A stretch of DNA of 64,000 bases from Calliopum simillimum (Eukaryota; Arthropoda; Insecta; Diptera; Lauxaniidae), in contig OX638370.1 of assembly GCA_951812925.1 (NCBI GenBank), positions 24,109,964 through 24,173,963 of the forward strand. The letters are read 5' to 3'. The notes beneath the pieces were generated by a model, which saw only the letters and a program-made list of their open reading frames with translations, ran no database searches and had not been told where the DNA came from. Positions 1 through 11,224 of this stretch are shown piece by piece; the first letter of the stretch is position 1; every line of letters begins with the position of its first letter. The position numbers and the translations under genes were made by a program.

Positions 1-860
1 TTTTAAAAATTTTACAAAACATTTGGTGTTGCCACCCAGTTTTTTTTTGTTAGTTTGGCTTAAACCACTTATTTAAAAGTTTTGGTTTAGTCCTAAAACA
101 CACAAATAAACTTTGCATCATTCTCCGTTTCATCATTCTCCGTCTCATCATTCTCCGTTTAGTAGCTCTCCACCTGTTTTTTTTTTTTTGTTAAACTTTT
201 TTTGAATAAATTGAAATTTTTGCTTTCAGAAACCCTCAGATAAACTTTTTTAAAATTGTACAAGACTTTCGGTGTTGCCACGCAATTTTTTTTTTTTTTT
301 TTGTAGTTTTGCTTATGCCACTTTTTTAAAAAACACTCAAATAAACTTTTCATCATTCTCTGTTTAGTAACCCTTCACCAGGTTTTTTTTATTTTTTTTT
401 GAAAGAATTGAAATTATTGTTTTTAGAAATGCTCAGATAAACTTTTTTAAAATTTTACGAAACTTTCGGTGTTGGCAACTGGTTTTTTGTTTTGTTAGTT
501 TTGCTTAAACCAAGTATTTAAAAAGTAAATATTTTGATTAAGTCCTAAAATTCTCAAATAAAAAGTTTCGCCATTTTCCTTTCCATCATTCTCCGTCTTA
601 TCATTCTCCGTTTAGTAACCCTTCACCTGTTTTTCTTTTGTTAAACTCTTTTTTTGACTAAAGTGATGTTTAAAAAAAGGAAGATACAAAATAAATTTTC
701 GAAAACAACAATCTGGCAACCCTAAAAATTTATATTAAATTTTTATTAAGTTTGCTAAGCGTTTTGGGACTAAAATTTAATTTTAATTTTCCAAATATAT
801 TGTTAAAGCGAAACTTTCAAAAAAAAAAAAAAAAAAAACAAATGGTAACCCTGAAAGTTT
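1..860. repeat. Degenerate tandem repeat, about 200-bp unit
   Basis: Three diverged copies of a roughly 200-250 bp AT-rich unit are visible. Landmarks recur in order: a GTTGCCA motif after an A-rich stretch (near 28, 272 and 470), then CATCATTCTCCGT blocks followed by AGTAACCCTTCACC-like text (near 120-172, 350-382 and 595-630). The same landmarks occur in reverse complement around 3250-3340, so this block may be one arm of a large fold-back structure. There is no coding signal; long T and A runs dominate. I do not recognise the family. Confidence 0.6.
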
Positions 861-2640
861 ATGTCGGAGAATGTATTATGCTTGCTGATAATAATGCTTT
901 CTTCCTTGCTTACCTTAAGATCTTTTAGACATGCTCCGATGCCTTCCAGAATCAGAGCTATTAGAAAGCTTGGCATTTGCTTTACTACAGAGTCTCAAAA
1001 CATGCTATTGTCCTTCATAATATAGAAGTGAACGTAGTAGGTCTGACTTTCTGCCTTATTTGTGGAAACAAGAGTGTCCAGTGCCCGGTTTTGGTGCTCA
1101 ATGACATCATGTGTAAAGAAAAGAAAGGGACAAGGAAGTGAAGAACGTAAGGCTACTGATACTCAAATAAGGCTTAATAACATGTCTATTTTATCGCTCT
1201 TTTTTCTTCTGTAAAGTTACTAATGAGGCCACGATTTATCGGCAATTATTCCTTTCGAATCCGTAGAATGTCAGTCTGTGGCATTTATGTCAATTTGGCT
1301 ATATATATAGTAGTACTTTCAATTCGGCAGCAAGCCTGCATATGCAGTTTTCTCACATTCCAATGAATTTTCATAATCATTTTTAGCTTTAGAAAAAAGG
1401 ACCTGAATGTTGCAACCGTTCGCAATCAATTTATTTTAAATTTTATTGGTGGATTTTTTTTTGATAAAAATCCTTTCAAAATTAAAGCAACCCAATCTAA
1501 TGTTCTACTCCTTCACTACACTCCTCGGTCTCTCAGAAATTCCTCATTCTTTTGAAGCACTCAACAGCGAAATTGGCAAAAGTGAAAAATTCCTGACGCC
1601 GCAAATCTTATTGCATGCCATTGCAGTTATTCTTGTTGTTGTTGTTTTATTGTTGTTGTTGTTGCCGTTGTAAATATAGTAAATTTTTTCCTTATCTCTA
1701 TTGTTGTTGTAATGTTTCTTTTGTTTACTTAGCCAGCGCAAAGCTAAAGCTTCATCTCCTCTCCAGTGTTGCTGTTTTAGAGTTTTTTTTCTCATCTTGC
1801 CAAACTCAGGAAGTTTCATTCTTTTTTCCTTTGTATTGTATAGTGTGTGTATGTTGCAAAATGTTGCAACATCCGGATTTTCTTTCTCTTTTTTTGTAAT
1901 TTTTTCTCTTTCTTTTTTTTGTTGCATTTTGTATTTTAACGTGGTGCAGCTTTACAAAATTTCATGTTCCGCAATTTCTTTGTTGAGTTCTTTCCCGAGT
2001 ATCAGTTACTTTGTTGTTGTTGTTGTTATTTTTGTTATTGTTGCAACAGATTTGTTATGTCCGTGTATTGTTGTTTTTAGTTTTGGCCACAACGTGTGTT
2101 GGACTTTGGGTGCTTGTTTTTCTTCTTTCTTTTTTTTTTTGTTGACTTAAGCTAAAGTTACCATTTTTTTCTGCTTAAAAATTGATTTGATAACATTAAA
2201 TTGGCTAAACTGAAAATATTGCATGTGCTTGATGCATTCCAGTGAAGAGAAAATATCATTTACCAAAATAATGGGTGATCTGTAGACAATTTTTCTTTGT
2301 GTAGCAAAATTAAAAGCGGTGAAGTTAATCCCAAACTAAAGTTTGATTTTCAAAAGCTTTGTGCTGATAACTCGTTTACATTAGATTATCCCAAAAATTT
2401 CTTTAAAAAAATTGCCTTTGAGTGAGTATCAAAATTAATCGTTGAATTCCGGAATACTTCCGAATTATTGCTGTTAAGTAATCCACGCAAGCAAGAAACT
2501 AGATACTAAGGTATTCTATGGGAAATGAATTATTCTCAGTGCTAACGGTGCACAGTGGTCTGTGAGGGAGCGCTAGTCGGGGATAAGTCTGAAAATGTAG
2601 GTGGGTAAATCTCCGAAAAATTTAACAAAACATGCCTTTT
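861..2640. other. AT-rich non-coding spacer with TTG microsatellites
   Basis: No gene is supported here. The stretch includes TTG/GTT trinucleotide runs (about 1630-1670, 1698-1712 and 2011-2045) inside a T-rich tract from about 1440 to 2150. The short open frames there are low-complexity phenylalanine/leucine/valine strings caused by base composition. It separates two blocks of related repeats (1-860 and 2641-3360) and could be the loop of a fold-back element or plain host spacer. Confidence 0.5.
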
Positions 2641-3360
2641 TTCCCCACCTATTTTTTATTAATTGAAGGTATAGAATATGACGACCTTAACTTCTGGACC
2701 ATTTTTTAAAAATGAACAAACACTTTCAGGGTTGCCATATATTATTCTTTTTAAAGTTTCGCTTAAGCAATATATTTATATAAAAAACTAAAATTTTACG
2801 CTTTAATAAACTTTAGAAAAATCCAACATAAATTTTTAAGGTTGCCAAGTTTTTCGAAAATTTATTTTTTTATTTTCCTTCTGTTACGTTCCCCATTATA
2901 ATTATACACTAAAAAAAAGTTGAAATCGTTAAAAATTGATCGACGCTTAAATTGTTTAAAACTCACGAAACCGAAATCGGGTTTAAACAAAACTAACAAA
3001 AAAAAAAAAAAAAAAACCGGTTGGTAACCCAGAAATTTTTTGTAGAATTTCAAAAAAGTTCATCTGAGCGGTTCTGAAGCCAAAAGTTTCAATTAAGTCA
3101 AAAACAGTAAGATATATATAAGACTTTCGAAAACATCCAGGTGGCAGCCCTAAAAATGTATGTTGGTTTTTTAAAAAGTTTATTAAAGTTTTGTAAGGTT
3201 AAATTTAAATTTTTATATTTTTAATAAATAGTTAAAGCAAAACTAACAAAAAAAACAGGTAGAGGATTACTTAACTGAGAATGATGAAATGTTGCAAAAA
3301 ACGACGGAGAATGATTAAACGGAGAATGACGAAATGTTGCAAAAACAGTAATATTACGAT
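2641..3360. repeat. Degenerate repeats related to 1-860, partly inverted
   Basis: The GTTGCCA-containing units recur (about 2725 and 2840). The end of the block (about 3250-3345) carries GGAGAATGATGAAATG and AACAGGTAGAGG text, which is the reverse complement of the CATTCTCC and CACCTGTT landmarks in 1-860. Other sub-blocks (TTTCGAAAACA then GGCAGCCCTAAAAAT near 3125-3160, against 695-735) are in the same orientation, so the structure is a mixed direct/inverted array rather than a clean inverted repeat. Confidence 0.5.
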
Positions 3361-3549
3361 GAAAATAGCATGTTTTTTTTTTTAAATAAAACTTATCCCC
3401 TCTAATTGTTTATTGAATTAGTTATATTAATGTACATTAGGCCGGGTCAAATTTTCTTACGGCAAAGGTTATAGCAACAAAAAAATCTACGAAAAATTCT
3501 AAAAAAATTTGCTCAAGAAACCATGGGTCTAAAATCAATATCGAGCTGC

Positions 3550-4115
3550 CGTAAATTGCTTCTCAGAGGGGAAAACTATAAAAAATATGTGGGCACTCTC
3601 CACATGTGCAGGAACTATATCTCAGAAGAAAATTGGAGTAATCGATATTGGTTCAAAAGTTACTAACAATATAGTGATGCCGTGCAAGTCTTTCTTCAGT
3701 AGTAGGGCAAAACAAGGCATCTTACGAAAAAAGTGCATAAGGCATAAAATGCTTAAAATCATCTAAGGAATACGTGTGCATTTTTTTGGAATTTTTCGGA
3801 ACGAAATAATTTTTTTTTTTTTTGACCAATTTTTGAAAAATAATAAAATGCCTCAAAAAGTTCTGAAAAAATTTACACGTATTCTTTGGATAATTCTAAG
3901 TATTTTATGCCATATGCACGTTTTTCGTAAGATGCTTGTTTTTCTCTACTACTGAAAGAAGACTTGCACGGCATCACTATATTGTTAATAACTTTTGAGC
4001 CAATATCAATTACCGCAATTTTTTTTTTGGGATATAGTTTTTACATGTGTGGAGAGTGCCTACATATTTTTTATGATTTCCTCAGAGGTGAAGAAGTTGC
4101 TTTATTTTTATATAT
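3550..4115. repeat. Fold-back (long inverted repeat) element
   Basis: The left arm (about 3550-3815) and right arm (about 3840-4115) are reverse complements over roughly 250 bp with scattered mismatches. Shared landmarks include GGCACTCTCCACATGTG, TAGTGATGCCGTGCAAGTC, TCAGTAGTAG and the CATCTTACGAAAAA block. The short loop is T-rich. The right arm ends where the 3' tail of the neighbouring retrotransposon begins. No coding capacity, so probably a MITE-like or fold-back non-autonomous element; the family was not recognised and no clear target duplication was found. Confidence 0.7.
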
Positions 4116-4331
4116 CTAGATTAGATTTAGAGATTAGATTAGATTTATTCAAAATATTGTACAAAATTCACTTAAATACCAATACAATATATATGTAAAT
4201 AATACAACTGATCTGGTTTTACAAAATTAATATAAATAAAAATCAAAATGACAATAACATATATGTTGTGTGTCAGATTGGCAATTACGATGCAAGTACA
4301 TGATTATATATATAAAAAATTTAATGAAAAT

Positions 4332-7300
4332 TTAATTAAACTCAGCAATTAAAAGTCTTCTATATTTTAAGGCACCGTTCAAAAAATTATACAACGCTTC
4401 GTAATCAGGACCATTTAATATAGCATATACTTCATTAAGTGAAAGCATTCTTCTGTTGAAACATGATGATCTAAAATTTGCAAATATTGGACATTCACCG
4501 ATAAAGTGATAAGTGTTTTCGGGCTTATCTAAATAGCAAACTGTACATATGCCAAGCGTATCTTTTTTCAAAGCCCTGGCATTTATATCTAAAAGCCCAC
4601 CTCTTGCTCTTAACACAAGACCAATCAAATGTGCAGGAATTGAACTTTGGAACTTTGCGGGAGCAGTGTAGTCTAAGAAACAATATAGGTCATGAAAGCT
4701 AGAGTGCCTTGCGTTTTCAACATTTTCCGCATAATCATTTGCTTCAACTTTTTCAAGAATCGCAGCAACAATAGGGCGCACATAGTTTTCGGACAAAGCT
4801 ACAATAGGATCAAAGGCAAGCCGTATGCATAAATTGTCCCATTCTTTTGCCCAACTGATTTTCCTCTGCCACACAACCTCAGTTGATAAGAACGTTAGTC
4901 TAGAAGGCTGCAAATTTTGTATTTTTAAAATGTAATTAAAATGTGCACTTAAAGTCGAAATATACTGTGATTTTAAGCCAGTTTCAAGATACAGCATATA
5001 ATTAGGTGTGTTTTTTGGAAGGAAAAGCATTTTTTTAATAAAAAATCGGAAAAGCATTTCAACTTGATCATATTTTTTTATACCCCATACTTGTGATCCA
5101 TACAACATTATCGATTTGGCTGCTGCATCAAAAATTTTCAGCTTGTTGCAGTTAGAAATATTCTGATTGTAAATAAACCTAAACCAGTTTGCATTTATTG
5201 CTAGTTTAGCTGTAGACAGTTTCCCATCAAGATGCTTATTAAAGGACAAATTATATTGCAACAGAATCCCCAGATATTTATATTCATTGACTATTTCAAC
5301 ATCTTCATCTTTGTATTTAAAAGCCAGACACCTAGAGACCCTAGCACTTTTCCTAAACACTAAAACTTTCGATTTTGTTGAATTAACAGATAGCTGCCAG
5401 CTAGAACAGTAATTGGAAAAGGCATCAATCATAGTTTGAAGACCTTCGCTGGAATCTGTAAGCAAAACAAGATCGTCTGCATACATCAAAACTTTAACTG
5501 TTGTGTTAGATATCGATATCCCACCAGGTAAAAAATCGTGCAAGTCATTTAAGAACAACGAAAAAAGAATAGGACTTAACAGACAGCCCTGTTTTACGCC
5601 AATATTAGACTCAAAAGTATCGGATAATGTATCGCCGTCCCAAATTTCGCAAATATTTTGATCATAGAGACCTTTTAATGTTTGTATGATTTTAGTAGAA
5701 AGCCCAAGTACAGATAGCTTGTAAAACAAAACATTACGTAGAATTTTGTCAAAAGCGCAATGTAAGTCAACAAAAAAAGCAAAAGTTTTTTTCTTATCAT
5801 CAAAATTAAGCTCAACAATACTCGTTAAACAAAATACGCTATCCACGGTAGAATACCCTTTCCTAAAACCAAACTGAAACTCATTAAGAATATTGTTACA
5901 GTCAATCCAACTGTTTATTCTGCTAAGGATAAGCCCAGAAAATAGTTTATTTAAAGTATCAGCGAGGCTTAGGCCCTGATAATTGCTTACTACACTTGGA
6001 TTACCCTTTTTAAGAAGCGGAATGATAATGCACGAACGAAAAGAGGACGGAAAATCGCTTCGCAAAAAAATGTTGTTAAATAAAGTGAGAACTTCTTCTA
6101 GAAATTCTGAAGGAGCATACTTATAAAATTCATACGGGATGCGATCTTTTCCTGGTGCTTTGCGATCCTTAGTAGAATGCAGAACTAGTGCAAGCTCATG
6201 GCTTTCAAATGGAGCATCCAAAAAAGGGTCACTTAGCATCGGCAAAGACCAAGCGATTTGCTCTATGTTATCACTTAGCTTAAGTAAACTCTCAAAGTGT
6301 GAACGAAAGTCATTGGCCGAAAGATTAGTTCTAATCTTTGGCTTAGTTTGTTTTAAATTATTTGCGAGGGTCCACCAGTCTTTCGAATTTTTTACTAAAT
6401 TAAGCGAAGATATATCATTTTCATCCTTAGTAATCTTCTTTTCTTTACATAATTTAAGATATGCAGTTCTACGGTTCTTGTATTCATCTCTGAACACTGG
6501 TAGGTTATACTTTCTAAGCAAGTTTAGCGATTTTAGCATTTTCTGCCTTGCGTTTTCACATTGCCAATCATACCACTTAGTTTTTGGAACAAGTGTTTTA
6601 CTGTTTTGACTATGCCCTGCAGATTGTTTAATCTTATCCTTTAGGAGGTCCACTTTAACATTAATATCTTCCAAGTCGAAAATGTAATCACGATTGCAAA
6701 GTGATAAAAGTTTGCAGCTATACAAATGTTGCCTTTTATCATGCCAAACAAATTTTTGAGACAATTTTAAAGTATTTGTTTTAGCTGTGTCATCTACAGG
6801 AAACATTAATTCAGTAATGAGGGGCATGTGATCAGAAAATGCTTGACAGGAAATGCTAAAATTATTTACAAATTTAAGAAAATTTAGCGACCCTATTGCG
6901 TAATCAATAACTGTATTACCCTTGGGTCCACAGTATGTAAAACTACCTTCATAATCAGAGTGAATTCTACCATTAATTATAATTCCACCGAAGTTTTCCA
7001 TAAATTTTAAAAGTTTTCTCCCATTAGAGTCGATTTTCTTGTCCCTTGACTGTCTATGTGTAGAAAATAACGGTAGGTGCTCCAAGAGATGTTTATCAAC
7101 TACTTGCACATCTGATAAGCGAGCATTTAGATCACCAAGTATACAAAACGAACAATCTTTAATACTAGGCAAGATATTTTCTAATTTCACAAAATCTTGT
7201 TTCCAATTATTGCAATTTAAATAGCATGGAATTAAAATAATTGTTTCAGTATTAAATGAAATCGAGAGAACAGTTTTCCCAGAAAGTTGTTTAAATTTCA

Positions 7301-7568
7301 AACGGTACTTAGTTTGCAAATCTTTTTTAAAACCAAACAAACAACCACCGCTGGCACGTCCAGCACGGTTAAATTTTACAGCATCTTCCCAATGTAATAC
7401 ATAATTTTTAAAAAAGCACAAAAATTCATCTATCTTATCTGGTAAAACATGCGTTTCATACAAAAAAAATATTTCAAATTCATTAATATAAGAGAAAAAG
7501 TTACTAAAATTAAATTTACTTTTTAAGTTTGCAACATTATAGGAGATTAAACGACACAAATCTAATTG
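4332..7568 (-). CDS. Retrotransposon ORF2: endonuclease-reverse transcriptase
   Basis: This would nick target DNA and copy element RNA by target-primed reverse transcription. Numbering residues from the TTG codon at 7559: AP-endonuclease motifs SYN (about 6-8), ETH (35-37), GDLNAR (142-147), ID (218-219) and SDH (242-244) are all present. RT motifs follow: KAPGKD (467-472), FVDLHCAFDK with the motif-A Asp (596-605), GVKQGCLLSP (654-663) and catalytic YADD (693-696). A CTVC...H...C zinc-knuckle-like motif sits near residues 1017-1038. The frame is open for over 1070 codons. There is no ATG before residue 187 (position 7001), which lies inside the endonuclease domain, so an independent AUG start would give a crippled enzyme. 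The frame is continuous with ORF1 across one TAA (7569-7571), suggesting readthrough or non-AUG/reinitiation expression. Confidence 0.9.
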   Translation of the reverse strand, partial: QLDLCRLISYNVANLKSKFNFSNFFSYINEFEIFFLYETHVLPDKIDEFLCFFKNYVLHWEDAVKFNRAGRASGGCLFGFKKDLQTKYRLKFKQLSGKTVLSISFNTETIILIPCYLNCNNWKQDFVKLENILPSIKDCSFCILGDLNARLSDVQVVDKHLLEHLPLFSTHRQSRDKKIDSNGRKLLKFMENFGGIIINGRIHSDYEGSFTYCGPKGNTVIDYAIGSLNFLKFVNNFSISCQAFSDHMPLITELMFPVDDTAKTNTLKLSQKFVWHDKRQHLYSCKLLSLCNRDYIFDLEDINVKVDLLKDKIKQSAGHSQNSKTLVPKTKWYDWQCENARQKMLKSLNLLRKYNLPVFRDEYKNRRTAYLKLCKEKKITKDENDISSLNLVKNSKDWWTLANNLKQTKPKIRTNLSANDFRSHFESLLKLSDNIEQIAWSLPMLSDPFLDAPFESHELALVLHSTKDRKAPGKDRIPYEFYKYAPSEFLEEVLTLFNNIFLRSDFPSSFRSCIIIPLLKKGNPSVVSNYQGLSLADTLNKLFSGLILSRINSWIDCNNILNEFQFGFRKGYSTVDSVFCLTSIVELNFDDKKKTFAFFVDLHCAFDKILRNVLFYKLSVLGLSTKIIQTLKGLYDQNICEIWDGDTLSDTFESNIGVKQGCLLSPILFSLFLNDLHDFLPGGISISNTTVKVLMYADDLVLLTDSSEGLQTMIDAFSNYCSSWQLSVNSTKSKVLVFRKSARVSRCLAFKYKDEDVEIVNEYKYLGILLQYNLSFNKHLDGKLSTAKLAINANWFRFIYNQNISNCNKLKIFDAAAKSIMLYGSQVWGIKKYDQVEMLFRFFIKKMLFLPKNTPNYMLYLETGLKSQYISTLSAHFNYILKIQNLQPSRLTFLSTEVVWQRKISWAKEWDNLCIRLAFDPIVALSENYVRPIVAAILEKVEANDYAENVENARHSSFHDLYCFLDYTAPAKFQSSIPAHLIGLVLRARGGLLDINARALKKDTLGICTVCYLDKPENTYHFIGECPIFANFRSSCFNRRMLSLNEVYAILNGPDYEALYNFLNGALKYRRLLIAEFN

Positions 7569-7574
7569 TTATTG
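7563..7574 (-). promoter_or_regulatory. Candidate stop-codon readthrough signal between ORF1 and ORF2
   Basis: On the minus strand the codons read CAA TAA CAA TTA. The two triplets after the stop match the CARYYA consensus known from tobacco mosaic virus type readthrough, and the preceding CAA also matches that context (there with TAG). ORF1 and ORF2 are in the same frame across it, and ORF2 lacks an upstream ATG. Function is inferred; the sequence match is direct. Confidence 0.6.
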
Positions 7575-8430
7575 GAAGGGCCTCACATTTGAAGTAGGTC
7601 TTTCTATTTCATGGGTAGTGGACAGCTGGCTTTTGTTAGAATTTGCACCGCTTACAACAATTTCATAGTTCAAACTGGCCTTTGCAAACAATTGCTTCAA
7701 AAATTCAGCATCTTTTGCAGAGCTCACCTGTACCTTGTTATGAAACCAAGAAATGTGTACATCGTTGATAAATGCTGAAAAATCCGTGGTGCGTATTTTG
7801 AGCTGATTATCATGTTCCGAAAGTGCTTTCGCAATAGTAATTAGCTTAGACCTTGTAAAGCGCTCGTTCTCAGTTAAATCACGATGAATGTAGACTTTTG
7901 AGCCTTTAAGCAACTTTCTTGTTGCAATTATAGAGTCCGTATCACGTACCGAAGCAAAACCAAAAATAAAACTATTACCAAAGCGCAGTTTTTTCGATGC
8001 GACAACTGTTGTTGTAGTTTTTAGTACGCGATGGCAAATGTCATCAAATTCTTTCGCAGCGTCACTAGCTGTTAGGCTTTTCAACCCGTTGACCACGACA
8101 TAGGTACGTCTGCTATTTCTGTCCACAGCTTCTAGTTTCTTTTCAAGCTTCTGCACGACATCTTTCAGCACAACATTCTCATCACGAAGTTCTTGCATTT
8201 CAGTCTGCAGCGTCTGAAGGTCATCCTTTTTTTACTACATTTTCCAGCTTATTATCCAGGATCACGCTAAGCTTTGCCCAAGAAAAAACATCGCCCTTTG
8301 AACCCATATTCACTCCAGCTACTGGACTGGAACCTTTTGCGATTTCGTGTAGCAAAGAAGTGCTCTTCTTAGCTGAATTGTTGGATGAAGTTTCTGGTGA
8401 AGTCTGTTGCAAGTTACGTTTACCACTCAT
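7569..8430 (-). CDS. Retrotransposon ORF1 (RNA-binding/coiled-coil protein), one frame break
   Basis: ORF1 of LINEs makes the nucleic-acid chaperone of the ribonucleoprotein. It starts at an ATG (8430) with MSGKRNLQQTSPE, a polar N-terminus. The first frame stops at TGA 8221-8223; the second frame is open from 8231 and runs to TAA 7569-7571. The two frames overlap only in about 8 nt containing a run of seven A (minus strand; 8227-8233), so a one-base homopolymer indel, or +1 slippage, explains the break. Downstream comes a heptad-rich coiled-coil segment (MQELRDENVVLKDVVQKLEK), then an RRM-like stretch beginning RRTYVVVNGLK and a YIHRDLTENERFTRSKL motif typical of LINE ORF1 C-terminal domains. 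No zinc knuckles were seen. Total about 287 residues if the frames are joined. Confidence 0.8.
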
Positions 8431-8600
8431 TCAGTGTAATTGTCAGGAGATTCCGATATATCAACAACGAAAACTTGTTTAATTATTTTTCGACAGTATT
8501 TTTTGCGAAATTATATATAAAAATGTAAAGAAATTAAATAAATTATTTTATTTTGCAAAGCGCGAAAAAATTTGCTTGTTAACCTGTCAAAACCAGGGTT

Positions 8601-10967
8601 GCCAAACCTATTTGTAGTAGAGAATTTCAATAATAAAGGAAAAATGTTGGTCCAAAAAAAAAAAGCATTTTTTTCCTTAATTTCTTAGAAAAATTTTTTT
8701 TAAAGCCTTTCTTAGATGGCGCACTTGCGGAATCTTTGCCCTACAATCAATTTTTGAACAAAATCTCCGCCATTCTGAATTTTTAAAAATGGTTGCCAGA
8801 TATCAAATCAGCGAATCTAAAACCTTTAAAGCTGATATTTTTTTAATTAGAAATAACCAAGAAAGACTTATGACTGGCTAGACCACTGTGCAGTGTTGTA
8901 AACAGTTGGTGGCTAGCAGAAGAATTTCTCTTCTTTCTAGAGAGAGATATAGATCTGAGCGGAATCTCGCCTCTGATCTTTTGATCAACCTTCATATCTT
9001 GGTTTTTTTGCATTCCTCATTCAAAGCATATTTGCTTCATGGTATTTAGCCAAGAAGTAAGAAATTTTTGCTGTTGAGGTAAAAAACCTCATTCCTAAAG
9101 CTTTCCCGATGGGTGACAGATTTCGTTCAGTTTATAAATTGCAAGCTTTCACTTAGTTGTACTGCTCCGTTCTATTCCATGATCAGAAATTGTAAACTTT
9201 CCATTGACTACTTTTCTCAACCCTCAAGCATAAGCTGCAAAAAATTTCCATAACATTTAGCCATAATTTTCGCTATTACCCCAACACACAACACCGCAGT
9301 GCTGAAATGTTAGCAATCTATTTATACCACACCTACCATACATACCTTGCTTGATAAACTAAGTAATGCTCCAAAAAATTTAAGCGTCCCCAAGGGAACA
9401 TAATTTTTGCACAAAGACGTTACCATTAGACCGACAGATAGATAGATAGATAGATAGACAGGAGCATAAAATTACCACTACCAAAGCACATTCACGACGA
9501 CTACTACGACTATTGGACATTTGTAAGCATAAATTTGTGTGGCAACTTAACGATTGCTGGCTCTCCTCAAACGATGACCGGAAGTTCAAATAAGTTCAAA
9601 TATGCACGTGTGTAGGGTATGGAGGTGTGTGTGTGTGCATAAAACTGTTTTGGTAGAAAACAATTGATTGCCAGTGAAATGAACCGAAATTAAGCAAACA
9701 AATTCAATTGAATGGCTCTCCAGAGAATTACAATTGAAACAGTGTTAGCATAAAATAGAAGGAGAAGAAGAGGAAGAAAACAGAATCAAAAAGGTAGTAA
9801 GGAGCTGCAAAAGTAGCAAATCGTAGTGAGTGCGCTAAAACAAAGTTTTTTGCTTCGGTCTGGTCTGATTTGGTCTCGTAAAAGTATTAGTCTATGGAGA
9901 ACGTGCAAATCTTTAAGTTTTTTGCGTTGCTTTTAGTTTTATTTATTTTCATTATTGTTTTTACTTATCCTGGTTTTTTATTCTCCTTTTTGGTTTGCTC
10001 GAATCCTTAAGCGTACAAATCAAAGTGAAATTCATTGAATTAGAAAATGTTTGTTTTACTTTGAGCCGGGAAAGGGAGAGGGCAAAAAAAACTTGTGTGA
10101 ATTGTGCGTTTATTTTAGTCTGAATTGGAAAGTATAAATTGAGAAAGATGTTCAAGCCGCAGACAGACAATTGCCAAAAGGACTCTTATCAATGACCTTA
10201 AGCGCACACAGTACCGAAATCTTTTCTATGATTTACGTACAAGTATTGTGTGTTAAAAGCTCAACATAACTATAATTAATTCATTGAATCATTCGGAAAT
10301 TTCTTTATTCTAAAATCTACTACTAACTGGCCTCTCCTTAATAAAGGCAGGGTTTTGGAAATCCTACAAAAAGAACTGAGAGTTGTATCCTACTTCCATT
10401 GAAAAAGCCAAAGCAAAATGCATATATACAAATGCGACTTACAGTGTGAACAGGTCTCGGTTCGCCAAGTGAGCACCAGTTGCATTTCGCACCCATTCTA
10501 ACATGTCCGGGACACTTACTGGATGATGCTTAATACAAAAACATGCGTGTACTACCTACTTAGAAGCTTTATTTTTTAATTTTTTTGCCAAAATTCGAGC
10601 AAAATCCAATAATTTTGAGTGTAAATTGAAAAAAACTGCTTCTGTTATTGAACTATAACTTTTGAGACCGTTCAGCGAATCGTTTGGGGCTTTCAGGATC
10701 TTTAACATGGATGTTTAGACATAAGAAAAAACTATATCTCGTTGATGTGTCTGATTCGCTAAAGTCAGTTCATCGCCCTCGAAAAATGATTTTTGTAGAT
10801 ATTGTGGAAGGCAATCGAAAAGTCACTTAGGCTGAAAAATACTTCTAATATATCTAAAATTGACAATTCGCGGTCCAAAATAGGGTGCCACGTGTTTGAA
10901 AAATAGCTTGTTTTATTTTTCAAAAAAGTCACACTTGCTGAGATTTCCCACACAGTCGTGGAACTAC
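8601..10967. other. Non-coding spacer, simple repeats only
   Basis: No gene is supported. A (GATA)n run lies near 9434-9460 and a short TG run near 9624-9640. The rest is AT-rich with no conserved protein domain in either strand. Short open frames here look like chance. It may be intergenic or intronic. Confidence 0.5.
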
Positions 10968-11175
10968 ACACTAAAAAATGATAGTTAACTTTTCTTAGTT
11001 TTGATTCCCTTTGGTATTGATTTCAAACTTTTTTGGTATAAAATTCCGATTTCTTTCCAAAAAAGTTTGAAATTTATTCCAGAAAAGTATAAAATAGTTT
11101 AAAATAAATCCTTTGTTTGGCATTGTTTTATATATATACCTTCTGGTTTTAAAATTAAACTAAAATTTTTAGTGT
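10968..11175. mobile_element. Small MITE with ACACTAAAAA ends
   Basis: A 208-bp AT-rich segment begins ACACTAAAAAATGATAGTTA and ends with the inverted form (TTTTTAGTGT). It is flanked on both sides by CTAC (10964-10967 and 11176-11179), a possible 4-bp target duplication. It has no coding capacity. Its size and inverted ends fit a miniature inverted-repeat element; the superfamily is unknown. Confidence 0.55.
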
Positions 11176-11224
11176 CTACATGTATGCCATAATATTAACA
11201 AAAAACTAGTAAGGGTGTAAGGGG

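Larger units (their letters stand above)
4117..8600 (-). mobile_element. Nearly full-length non-LTR retrotransposon (CR1/Jockey-like)
   Basis: A LINE-type element on the minus strand: 5' UTR (about 8431-8600), ORF1, ORF2 (AP endonuclease plus reverse transcriptase plus C-terminal CCHC motif), 3' UTR, and a 3' tail of AATCT-like repeats (about 4116-4147) instead of poly-A. There is no RNase H domain. ORF2 is intact and its catalytic motifs are conserved, so the copy is young; ORF1 carries one frame break. The domain order fits the CR1/L2/Jockey side of the LINE tree, but the clade cannot be fixed by eye. The exact 5' end is uncertain, and I could not identify a target-site duplication. Confidence 0.9.

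Noticed and set aside
1544..2150. Long low-complexity frames on both strands around the TTG runs
   Set aside because: They are caused by T-rich/TTG microsatellite composition, overlap on both strands and lack any domain.
6139..6609. A 156-codon plus-strand gene
   Set aside because: It is antisense to the reverse transcriptase frame of the retrotransposon and has no features of its own.
4332..7559. ORF2 starting with methionine at 7559
   Set aside because: The codon at 7559 is TTG, not ATG. The first ATG is at 7001 inside the endonuclease domain.
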